A stretch of 64,000 nucleotides of DNA from NCBI RefSeq assembly GCF_963977235.1, contig NZ_CAXBOD010000018.1:8858-72857 (forward strand), written 5' to 3'. This DNA is from Albimonas sp963977235. Its GTDB lineage: Bacteria; Pseudomonadota; Alphaproteobacteria; Rhodobacterales; Rhodobacteraceae. Within the stretch, counting starts at the first letter, position 1, and each line of letters opens with the position of its first letter. A program made the translations under genes and the position numbers. Below the pieces are notes generated by a model. The model saw only the letters and a list, made by a program, of their open reading frames with translations. It was not told where the DNA came from and did not search any database. Shown here piece by piece: positions 43,452-50,846 of the stretch.

Positions 43452-43976
43452 TCAGTCGGCGGGGGCTTGGTCGGTCGGGCGCCAGACGCCCGCGTCGAGG
43501 TCGCGGCGCCAGCCGGCGTCGGTCATCGCGTCCGACAGGGCGAAGATCGGGGCGATCTGCGTCTCCGGGCCCGGGCGACAGGTCAGCGAGGCCAGCAGGT
43601 CGTCGCCGCGCAGGACGTTCACGCCGGCCTCGAGTGGGGCGTCCGGCGTCAGGCGGTCAAAGGCGTGCCAGACTTCGTAGACATGGGCGCCGCTGTTGAA
43701 GGCGACGCTTTCCCACAGGCTGCGGCCGACGCCGTTCCAGGGGGTGACCGTGCCGTCCGACAGGGGCGCGCGCAGGGTCAGTTCGGGGGCGCCGGGCGGG
43801 CCGAAGGCGTAGGTGAAGGCGGGCTCGGAGGCGGGCGCGCCGGGATCGAGGCAGACCTCGAGCCGTCGGCGGTCGTCGACGGGACAGGAGACGAGGGTCT
43901 CGCCGACGCAGTCCGCGGCCGCGGACAGGGGGGCGACCAGCGGGGCCAGCGCCAGGAGGAGATGCGCCCGGGTCAT
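43452..43976 (-). CDS. Exported protein of unknown function
   Basis: A 174-residue protein with a signal peptide (MTRAHLLLALAPLVAPLSAAA). The mature part carries three or four cysteines (DCVGETLVSC, VCLDPG, LTCRPG) that could form disulfides. It has blocks such as YAFGPPGAPELTLRAPLSDG and NSGAHVYEVWHAFDRL. I do not recognise a family with certainty; small exported Rhodobacterales proteins of this type are common. Its start overlaps the stop of the DUF1491 gene by 4 bp, so the two are co-expressed downstream of era. Confidence 0.7.
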   Translation of the reverse strand: MTRAHLLLALAPLVAPLSAAADCVGETLVSCPVDDRRRLEVCLDPGAPASEPAFTYAFGPPGAPELTLRAPLSDGTVTPWNGVGRSLWESVAFNSGAHVYEVWHAFDRLTPDAPLEAGVNVLRGDDLLASLTCRPGPETQIAPIFALSDAMTDAGWRRDLDAGVWRPTDQAPAD

Positions 43977-44299
43977 TCGAGGCCCGGCTCGTCGAGCAGG
44001 GTGCGGCCGCGGGCGTCCTCGAGCTCGATCACCCACAGGTCGGGGTCGAAGCCGCGCTGGCGGGCGACGGCGGCGTCGACGTCGCGCTCGGGGCCTTCGG
44101 CCAGCACCATCCATTCGCGGCCCTCGAGGGTGGTGCGACGCTCATAGGCGGTCGCGTTTCCGTCGAGGGTGGCGACCTTGACCAACACGGCGCCGGCGGT
44201 GTCGTCGCCGCGGTGGGTCACGTAGCAGGGGATCATCGCCATCTCGAGGCGCGTCCGGTAGGCGTGAACCCAGAACCCGGCTGTGAGCCGCGGGGTCAT
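43973..44299 (-). CDS. DUF1491 family protein
   Basis: A 108-residue cytosolic protein, RLTAGFWVHAYRTRLEMAMIP and GDDTAGAVLVKVATLDGNAT, ending with GFDPDLWVIELEDARGRTLLDEP. This matches the small alphaproteobacterial DUF1491 family of unknown function. It lies 3 bp after era and overlaps the next gene, so it belongs to the lepB-rnc-era transcript. Confidence 0.85.
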   Translation of the reverse strand: MTPRLTAGFWVHAYRTRLEMAMIPCYVTHRGDDTAGAVLVKVATLDGNATAYERRTTLEGREWMVLAEGPERDVDAAVARQRGFDPDLWVIELEDARGRTLLDEPGLE

Positions 44300-44302
44300 C
44301 GC

Positions 44303-45352
44303 CTAGCGCCCCTTCCGGCCGTCGTAGTCGAGGCCCATCTGATCGTAGCGCTCGCGCTCGTTCTCCCACTCGGGGCGGACCTTCACCTCGAGAAACAGGT
44401 GCACGTCGCGGTCGAGGAAGGTGCGCAGGTCGGCGCGGGCGGCCGAGCCGACGGCCTTGATCGTCTCGCCCTTCTTGCCCAGCACGATGCCGCGATGGCC
44501 CTCACGGCCCACGTAGACGATCTGGCGGATCACGGTGGAGCCGTCCTTGCGGTCCTCCCAGGCCTCGGTCTCGACGGTGAGCTGGTAGGGCAGCTCCTGG
44601 TGGAGGCGCTGGGTCAGCTTCTCGCGGGTGAATTCGGCGGCGATGACGCGCAGCGGCAGGTCGGCGATCTGGTCCTCGGGGTAGTGCCAGGGGCCGACGG
44701 GGACCTCGGCGGCGAGCCAGCGCTTGAGGTCGGCGCAGCCCTGGCCCTTCTCGGCCGAGATCATGAAGGTGCGCGCGAAGTCGCGGCGGGCGTTGAGCGT
44801 CTCGGCCAGGGTCAGCAGCGCCTCGGGGCGGACCCGGTCGATCTTGTTGATCAGCAGGGCCACGGGGGCGCGGGGGGCGCGCTCGTCCAGCGCCTTGAGG
44901 ATCTCCTCGACGCCCTCGGTCAGGCCGCGGTGGGCCTCGACCAGCAGGCAGATGACGTCGGCGTCGTCGGCGCCGGTCCAGGCGGCGGCGACCATGGCGC
45001 GGTCCAGCCGGCGGCGGGGGCGGAACAGGCCGGGCGTGTCGATGAACACGATCTGCGAGGCGCCCTCCAGCGCCAGGCCCCGGATCCGGGTGCGGGTGGT
45101 CTGTACCTTGTGGGTGACGATCGAGACCTTGGCGCCGACCATGCGGTTGAGCAGCGTCGACTTGCCGGCGTTGGGCTCGCCGATCAGGGCGACGAAGCCG
45201 CAGCGGGTCGGGCCCTCATGCGGCGCGGTCCCGTCTTCGCGGAGCAGGGCCTCGGGAAGGTCGGGCGAGGGCTCGCCCCGAGGCTCGCCGGCGGGCGAGC
45301 CGGATAGATCGTGGGTCGGATCGTTGGAGGGGTCGTTCGACTCGGGGGTCAT
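44303..45352 (-). CDS. era: GTPase Era
   Basis: A 349-residue Ras-like GTPase that assists 16S rRNA processing and 30S assembly. Motifs are G1 GEPNAGKST, G3 DTPG and G4 NKID. A C-terminal KH domain has the GxxG-type stretch VLGKKGETIKAVG, and the end is QMGLDYDGRKGR. It has a Pro/Glu/Asp-rich N-terminal extension of about 45 residues that most Era proteins lack. The ATG at 45352 overlaps the rnc stop as ATGA. The frame stays open upstream to 45544 but that part is a shadow of rnc. Confidence 0.96.
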   Translation of the reverse strand: MTPESNDPSNDPTHDLSGSPAGEPRGEPSPDLPEALLREDGTAPHEGPTRCGFVALIGEPNAGKSTLLNRMVGAKVSIVTHKVQTTRTRIRGLALEGASQIVFIDTPGLFRPRRRLDRAMVAAAWTGADDADVICLLVEAHRGLTEGVEEILKALDERAPRAPVALLINKIDRVRPEALLTLAETLNARRDFARTFMISAEKGQGCADLKRWLAAEVPVGPWHYPEDQIADLPLRVIAAEFTREKLTQRLHQELPYQLTVETEAWEDRKDGSTVIRQIVYVGREGHRGIVLGKKGETIKAVGSAARADLRTFLDRDVHLFLEVKVRPEWENERERYDQMGLDYDGRKGR

Positions 45353-46044
45353 TCGCGGGATTCCAGAAGGGCGAGCAGGGCCTTGGCGGCTTCCTGCTGG
45401 GCGGCGCGCTTGGAGGAGGCGGCGCCCTCGGCCTCGGCGCCGTCGGCCATGCGGGCCGCGATGGTGAAGACAGGGGCGTGGTCGGGGCCAGAGCGGCCGC
45501 GTTCCACGTAGGCGGGCGGCGTCAGGCCGCGGGCCTGGGCCCACTCCTGCACCGCGGTCTTGGCGTCGGCGCGGGTGCGCTCGGCCTTGGCGATCCGCTC
45601 GCCCCAGGCCGCGAGGATCGCGGTCCGGGCGTCGTCCATGCCGTTGTCGAGGTAGATGGCCGCGATCAGCGCCTCCATCGCGTCGCCCAGCACGGCGGGG
45701 CGGCGGCGTCCGCCGGCCAGCGTCTCGGAGCGGCCGAGCCGCAGCATGCCGCCGAGGTCCAGCGTCTCGGCCACCTCGGCGCAGGTCTCCTTGCGCACCA
45801 GCGCGTTGAAGCGGGGGGCGAGGCGGCCTTCGGGGGCGTCGGGGAAGGCCTCGAACACCGCCTGGGCGATGACCAGGCCCAGGACGCGGTCGCCCAGGAA
45901 CTCCAGCCGCTGGTTGTCGGGGCGCACCGAGGACGACGCGGACGGGTGGGTCAGCGCCTCCTCGAGGGTGATCGAGGCGTGCACGTTCACGCCCAGGCGC
46001 GCAGACAGGTCCGCGGCGTGGCGGGCGAGCTCTCGACGGCTCAC
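45349..46044 (-). CDS. rnc: Ribonuclease III
   Basis: A 231-residue enzyme with the RNase III signature QRLEFLGDRVLGLVIA and the second metal-site block VLGDAMEALIAAIYLD. A C-terminal double-stranded RNA-binding domain begins near LTPPAYVERGRSGPDH. It cleaves double-stranded RNA in rRNA maturation and mRNA turnover. It overlaps era by 4 bp and follows lepB by 28 bp, the usual order in this group. Confidence 0.96.
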   Translation of the reverse strand: MSRRELARHAADLSARLGVNVHASITLEEALTHPSASSSVRPDNQRLEFLGDRVLGLVIAQAVFEAFPDAPEGRLAPRFNALVRKETCAEVAETLDLGGMLRLGRSETLAGGRRRPAVLGDAMEALIAAIYLDNGMDDARTAILAAWGERIAKAERTRADAKTAVQEWAQARGLTPPAYVERGRSGPDHAPVFTIAARMADGAEAEGAASSKRAAQQEAAKALLALLESRE

Positions 46045-46072
46045 CGTCCTGCCTCCGGCGCGGGGCGTGCGA

Positions 46073-46837
46073 TCAGTCGATCGAGACGAAGAAACGGTCG
46101 GCGCGCCAGTTCCAGACCTCCCAGAATTCGCCGCCGAAGCTGAGCGCGATCAGGTCGGCGCGGCCCACCAGGTTCTCGAAGGGCACCATGCCCACGGACT
46201 GGCGGCTGTCGTTGGAGTTGTCGCGGTTGTCGCCCATGAAGAAGTAGTGGCCCTCGGGGACGTTGAACGCGCGGGTGTTGTCGGTCAGCGGAGAGGAATT
46301 GTCGTCGGCGTTCAGCACGATGTGCTCGCGCCCGTTCGGCAGCGTCTCGATGAAGCGCTCCTTGAGGCACATCACCTCGCCGTCGATGCGGGGGTAGTCC
46401 TTGCACTGCAGGGAGTGGCCGCGGATCACCGGCTCGAGGAACTCGCCGTCGGGGCGCTGGGGGGCGGCCTCGCCGTTGATGTAGAGGATGCCGTCCTGGA
46501 CGCGGATGGTGTCGCCGGGCAGGCCGATGAGGCGCTTGACGTAGTCTTCGTTCGAGCGGGGATGCTTGAACACGATGACGTCGCCGCGCTCGGGCTGGGA
46601 GGCGAAGATGCGCCCCGAGATCGGGGCGAGGCCGAAGGGGAAGGAGTGGGACGAGTATCCGTAGGCGTACTTCGAGACGAACAGGAAGTCGCCGATCAGA
46701 AGCGTCGACTTCATCGAGCCCGAGGGGATCCAGAACGGTTGGAACAGCAGCGACCGGAACACGCCCGCGATCAGCAGCGCGTAGACGACGGTCTTGACCA
46801 GCTCCCAGAGGCCGTCCTTCTTCTGCGCTTTCGCCAT
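46073..46837 (-). CDS. lepB: Signal peptidase I
   Basis: A type I signal peptidase of about 254 residues. One N-terminal membrane helix (TVVYALLIAGVFRSLLFQPF) is followed at once by the catalytic serine in IPSGSMKSTL and, further on, the lysine in YVKRLIGLPGD. A late GDNRDNSNDSRQ block is also typical. It removes signal peptides at the outer face of the inner membrane. I took the ATG at 46837 (MAKAQKKD), which fits related proteins; an ATG seven codons upstream at 46858 is possible. It lies 307 bp from acpS. Confidence 0.95.
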   Translation of the reverse strand: MAKAQKKDGLWELVKTVVYALLIAGVFRSLLFQPFWIPSGSMKSTLLIGDFLFVSKYAYGYSSHSFPFGLAPISGRIFASQPERGDVIVFKHPRSNEDYVKRLIGLPGDTIRVQDGILYINGEAAPQRPDGEFLEPVIRGHSLQCKDYPRIDGEVMCLKERFIETLPNGREHIVLNADDNSSPLTDNTRAFNVPEGHYFFMGDNRDNSNDSRQSVGMVPFENLVGRADLIALSFGGEFWEVWNWRADRFFVSID

Positions 46838-47144
46838 GCGCTTCGTCCTGCCCACCATGCCTTCGACGTCCGTCCGATGCCCGGGACCCGTCGGAAGGGC
46901 CGGTCAGGACCGGCGCCGGCGGGGCGCGCCGTTGTCGCCGTGGGATCGGGCCAAGTCAAGGCGACGAAACGGGGAGGCCAGGGCGTGGGCGAGAGGCGCC
47001 TCGGACACACGCCTCGGGGGGACCGCGCGGGGAGGCGGGCGCGTGCGGGAGGAAGGGGTTCGGGCATGGTGCGGCGATAGGGGCGCGCGGCGATAGGGGG
47101 CGCGCGGCGGGTCGGGGCGATGGCCGGGGCGGGCGGGGGAGCGC

Positions 47145-47576
47145 TCAGCCGCGGGCGGGGTAGGCCAGGGGCGGGTGATCGGGGGGCAGGGCCTCGATCA
47201 CCACGAAGGCCTGGGCGTAGGGCATGTCGTCGGTCATGGTCACGTGGATGCGGCCCTCCCACCCCGTCGGGACCAGGGACAGGAACCGCTCCCTCGCGCC
47301 GCCCAGCAGGACCATCGTGGGCTGGCCCGAGGGCAGGTTCGCCACGCCCATCTCGCGCCAGGCGACGCCCATCCGCAGGCCGGTGCCCAGCGCCTTCGAG
47401 CAGGCCTCCTTGGCCGCCCAGCGCTTGGCGTAGGAGGCGGCGCGCTCCTTTCGGCGTTCGGAGCGGGCCTGCTCGACCTCGGTGAAGACGCGCTGCACGA
47501 AGCGGTCGCCGAAACGGTCGAGGGTCTTCTGGATGCGCCGGATGTCGGCGAGGTCGGATCCGAGACCGATGATCAT
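47145..47576 (-). CDS. acpS: Holo-[acyl-carrier-protein] synthase
   Basis: A 143-residue enzyme that transfers phosphopantetheine from CoA to acyl carrier protein. It starts MIIGLGSDLADIRRIQ, whose Asp binds Mg2+. It has RVFTEVEQA and the catalytic RWAAKEACSKALGTG block. Start at 47576; a frame extension to 47660 is low-complexity. Its position upstream of lepB-rnc-era is normal in Rhodobacterales, although the usual pdxJ neighbour is not seen. Confidence 0.95.
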   Translation of the reverse strand: MIIGLGSDLADIRRIQKTLDRFGDRFVQRVFTEVEQARSERRKERAASYAKRWAAKEACSKALGTGLRMGVAWREMGVANLPSGQPTMVLLGGARERFLSLVPTGWEGRIHVTMTDDMPYAQAFVVIEALPPDHPPLAYPARG

Positions 47577-47692
47577 CTCAAGAGCTCCGGCAGGGGGGAG
47601 GGCGGCGAGCGCGGTCCCGAACGGGAGCGGCAGGGTGGCAGGCGGGGGCGGTGGGGGCAAGCCGTGGGGCGGCGGCGGCGGGCGCGCGGGGA

Positions 47693-47786
47693 CGTATCGG
47701 ACCTCGCCGCCCTTCGGGCGCCGTCGGCCCGCCCGCCCCCGGCTGGCGCCGGGATCCCCCTGTCCGCCCGGCGCCGCCGTTGCGCG
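47693..47786. repeat. Dispersed hairpin repeat, copy D (long form)
   Basis: The second long copy of the repeat at 43279-43370. The stem is CGCCGCCC-TTC-GGGCGCCG with one mismatch (47705-47723), and the same flanks CGTATCGGACCTCG and CCGCCGTTGCGCG follow. It lies between acpS and the DUF533 gene. Confidence 0.7.
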
Positions 47787-47810
47787 TGACAGGGGGCGTC
47801 GGGCGGGGGG

Positions 47811-48605
47811 TCAGACCAGGGGCGCGTCGGTCATCCGGTGCAGGCGGACAACCACTTCTCGATCGAGGCGCAGGGCGGCGGCGAGGTCGCGGAAGTAGGC
47901 GCGCTCGGCCTCGGTGTCGATGTCGACCGCCAGCAGGGCGCCGAGGTAGACCTCGATCGCGGCCTCGGGGCGGGAGACGCCGCGGCCGATCTCCTGGAGG
48001 TCGACGGGACGGCGGACGGCCTCGCGCACCGCCTCGCGCTCGTCGGGGGTGGCCTCGCCCTCGGTCATCTGGCCGAGGATGGCGTCGAGCTCCTGCTCGT
48101 CCACGTGGCCGTCGACCTGGGCCGCGCCGATCATCGCCTGCAGGACCAGCTTCTCGGTGCGCGGATCGGTGAGGGCCTTGAGCTCCTCGGCGTCGGGCTC
48201 GGCAGAGACGTTGGGGTCGCCGGGCGCGGCGCCGGCCTGGTGCTCGCGCCAGGCTTTCAGGGCGACCGTGCCCAGCACGGCCATCGCGCCGCCCTTGGCG
48301 GCGCCGCCGAGGCCCCCGCCCAGGAGGCCGCCGGCGAGCGCGCCGAGGCCGCCGATCTTGGCGCCGCTCATGCCGCCGACCTGCTCGGTGCTCAGGAAGT
48401 TGCGCGCGAGGTCCATCAGGCCGCCGGAGCCGCCACCGGTTCCGCCGGCGCCGGCGCCGGAGCCCGAGGCGCCCAGCAGCGACGTGAGGATGTTGTCGGC
48501 GCCGCCGCCCGCCTCGGTCTTGCCGACCCCGGCGCGCAGGCGATCGTGGGACTGACCCGACAGGCCCTTCTGCAGCAGGCCGCCGATGATGTTGCCGAAG
48601 CTCAT
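47811..48605 (-). CDS. DUF533 family (YebE/TerB-like) protein
   Basis: A 264-residue protein. It has a Gly/Ala-rich segment around residues 45-115 with a hydrophobic stretch (GGLGALAGGLLGGGLGGAAKGGAMAVL). A C-terminal TerB-like helical domain follows: LQAMIGAAQVDGHVDEQELDAIL with acidic metal-site residues. DUF533 proteins are of unknown function, sometimes membrane-attached. It stands alone between acpS and metA. Confidence 0.85.
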   Translation of the reverse strand: MSFGNIIGGLLQKGLSGQSHDRLRAGVGKTEAGGGADNILTSLLGASGSGAGAGGTGGGSGGLMDLARNFLSTEQVGGMSGAKIGGLGALAGGLLGGGLGGAAKGGAMAVLGTVALKAWREHQAGAAPGDPNVSAEPDAEELKALTDPRTEKLVLQAMIGAAQVDGHVDEQELDAILGQMTEGEATPDEREAVREAVRRPVDLQEIGRGVSRPEAAIEVYLGALLAVDIDTEAERAYFRDLAAALRLDREVVVRLHRMTDAPLV

Positions 48606-48723
48606 GCCGTTCCTTTCGCCAAGCGTGACCGGGCGCGCGTGGATTTCGCCCCTGCCTGCTAGGTAGGCGTTCGGCGGCGGGTTCCAAGCGCGACGCGTCC
48701 CGCGGGACCGGCGAAGGCGGCGT

Positions 48724-49701
48724 TCAGCTGGCGGCGGCCTCGGCCGTCACCGCGGCCTCTTCCTCGGCGGCGCGGTCGGCCTGGCCGATCAGGCCCACGT
48801 CATAGGGCGTGGTCTGGTAGATCTGGTTGAGCCAGTTGCCGTAGAGCAGGTGCGCATGGCTGCGCCAGCGGTCCAGCACCGGCTTGGACGGGTCGTCGCC
48901 CGGGAAATAGTTCCGCGGCATCTGCACCGGCCCGCCCTGGGCGACGTCGCGGTCATACTCGCCGCGCAGCGTGTCGCGGTCATACTCAAGGTGATTGAAC
49001 ATGTAGAGCGCGCGCATCCCCGGATCGTCCACCAGGCAGGCCCCGACCTCGTCCGAGGCGATCAGGGTCCGCAGGCCCGCGCCCTGGGGAAAGTCGCTCT
49101 CGCGCGTCTCGGTCCAGCGGGAGACGGGGACCGAGAAGTCGTCCGAGAAGCCGCGCAGGTAGGGCGAGGACGGCTCCAGCACCCGGTGGCGGAAGACGCC
49201 GAAGGCCTTGTCCGAGAGGTCGCGCTTGGGCACGCCGCGATAGTGGGCGAGCATCGCCTGGCCGCCCCAGCACACGCCGAGCGAGGCGTGAACGTGGCTC
49301 TGCGCCCAGTCGAAGATGCGGCACAGCTCCTCCCAGTAGGTGACCGACTCGAAGGGCAGGCGCTCCACCGGCGCGCCGGTGACGATCAGGCCGTCGAAGC
49401 GGCGGCCCGAGGCCTCGATCTCGGCGAAGGGGGCGTAGAACGCCTCGAGGTGCTCGGGGCTCGTGTTGCGGCTCGCGTGTTCGGTCATGCGGATCAGCGT
49501 CAGCTCGATCTGCAGGGGGGTGGCGCCGATCAGGCGCGCGAACTGCGTCTCGGTCTGCACCTTGGTCGGCATCAGGTTCACGAGACCGATGTGGAGCGGG
49601 CGGATGTCCTGCCGGACGGCGGCGTCGTCCGACATGACCATCACGCCTTCCCGGTCGAGAACCTCGATCGCGGGGAGGCCGGCGGGGATCTTGATGGGCA
49701 T
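48724..49701 (-). CDS. metAA: Homoserine O-acyltransferase MetA, acetyl-type residue
   Basis: A 325-residue methionine-pathway enzyme. The catalytic cysteine sits in LGVCWGGQAML (residue 144), and the His/Glu region is at YMFNHLEYDRDTL. At the position that decides acyl-donor choice it has Glu (residue 113, VTGAPVERLPFE); the succinyl enzyme of E. coli has Gly there. By the known Gly/Glu rule it should therefore use acetyl-CoA, making O-acetylhomoserine for direct sulfhydrylation. A short Ala/Glu-rich tail closes the protein. No SAM riboswitch was visible upstream. Confidence 0.9.
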   Translation of the reverse strand: MPIKIPAGLPAIEVLDREGVMVMSDDAAVRQDIRPLHIGLVNLMPTKVQTETQFARLIGATPLQIELTLIRMTEHASRNTSPEHLEAFYAPFAEIEASGRRFDGLIVTGAPVERLPFESVTYWEELCRIFDWAQSHVHASLGVCWGGQAMLAHYRGVPKRDLSDKAFGVFRHRVLEPSSPYLRGFSDDFSVPVSRWTETRESDFPQGAGLRTLIASDEVGACLVDDPGMRALYMFNHLEYDRDTLRGEYDRDVAQGGPVQMPRNYFPGDDPSKPVLDRWRSHAHLLYGNWLNQIYQTTPYDVGLIGQADRAAEEEAAVTAEAAAS

Positions 49702-49771
49702 GGCGGAACCTTACGGCGGAAACCGAGTCGATTGGATGGAGCCGGGCGCGGCAGGGCGCCGCGGGGAGCGC

Positions 49772-50647
49772 TTACATAGTCGAGACGTCGCGCCTGTCCA
49801 GCGCGCGGGCGATCAGCGCGACGAGATCGGCCTCGGTCTCGACGGCGGCCACCTCGTCGGCCTCGACCGTCAGGCCCCAGCGGTCGGCGATGGCCTGGTA
49901 GCGGGGGCGGCGGCCGGCGATCAGGCGCGCGAAGCCCCAGCGGATGAAGGCGTCGGGGTCGACCTCGTCGGGGGCGCAGCCGGTCTCCTCGAGGTAGGCC
50001 GCCCAGAAGGCGAGAAGCTGGTCGTCGCGGTAGTACATCGGTTTCGGCGCGCGGTCGAAGCGGGCGGTCAGGGCGGCGATATGCTCGTCCCCCTCGCGGA
50101 TGTAGACCGGCAGCATCGCCCGGCTGAGCGCCGAGAGCACCGGGTCGCGCGGGTTGTCGGGATCGACCACCTCGCAGATCGAGCCGGAGGTGTCGCAGGC
50201 GAAATGCGGATAGCCGTAGAGCTCGCGCGCCCGCTCGCCAAACGCGCGCGCGTCGAGCATCGAGGCGATCTCGGCCTCGCGGTGCAGGCGCTGGCGGCGG
50301 ACGTATTCGTCGAAGTCCATGCCGCCGCGCGCCGGATCGCCCGGCTTGCCCAGCCAGGTCGAGAGCGGGGTGAGGTTGTGGAAGCTCAGCTTCGAGCGGA
50401 TCGAGAGACTGTCCGAGCGCAGCAGTTCGCGCAGGGCGGGGGACTTCATCGCCTCGCGCTTGAACTCGTCGGTGATGCGCTCGCCGAGGTAGCGGGTGCC
50501 GATGCGGTAGTCGACGGAGTAGTGGAACCACTCCCCCTCCTCGCGCAGGATCGAGGAGAGACGGGTCTTGCCCACCCCCGACATGCCGATCAGCGCGATC
50601 GAGCGCTGCGGGGCCGAAAGCCAGGCGTCGGGCGTGTCGTAGAGCAT
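49772..50647 (-). CDS. P-loop NTPase of unknown function
   Basis: A 291-residue protein with an N-terminal Walker A GMSGVGKT at about residue 20, preceded by RSIALI. Later acidic stretches include ACDTSGSICEVVDPDNPRDP, which looks like a Walker B/nucleotide region. There are no membrane segments. The general shape is that of a small-molecule kinase or an ATPase of the kind annotated simply as 'ATPase' in Rhodobacterales. Start at 50647 (MLYDTPDAW); the upstream extension to 50980 has no family match. It lies 70 bp upstream of metA in the same direction. Confidence 0.75.
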   Translation of the reverse strand: MLYDTPDAWLSAPQRSIALIGMSGVGKTRLSSILREEGEWFHYSVDYRIGTRYLGERITDEFKREAMKSPALRELLRSDSLSIRSKLSFHNLTPLSTWLGKPGDPARGGMDFDEYVRRQRLHREAEIASMLDARAFGERARELYGYPHFACDTSGSICEVVDPDNPRDPVLSALSRAMLPVYIREGDEHIAALTARFDRAPKPMYYRDDQLLAFWAAYLEETGCAPDEVDPDAFIRWGFARLIAGRRPRYQAIADRWGLTVEADEVAAVETEADLVALIARALDRRDVSTM

Positions 50648-50846
50648 CGTGGATCCCCCTGCCGCGCCGTGCGGGCGCATCTCCCCTTCTGCGGTTAGCG
50701 GATGCGGGACGCGATGAAAAGGGCGCGGCCCGCGCGCATCGCCGCCGCGCGAAGGGGTGGCGGGGACCGGGCGTGATTTGACTTCCGCGCGGCCCCCGAT
50801 CATGGGAATGAACCGGGGACAACGCGCGGCGGGGAAACGAGAGACC

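Noticed and set aside
49702..49771. SAM riboswitch upstream of metA
   Set aside because: The 70-bp spacer shows neither the SAM-II pseudoknot core nor other SAM-type conserved segments.
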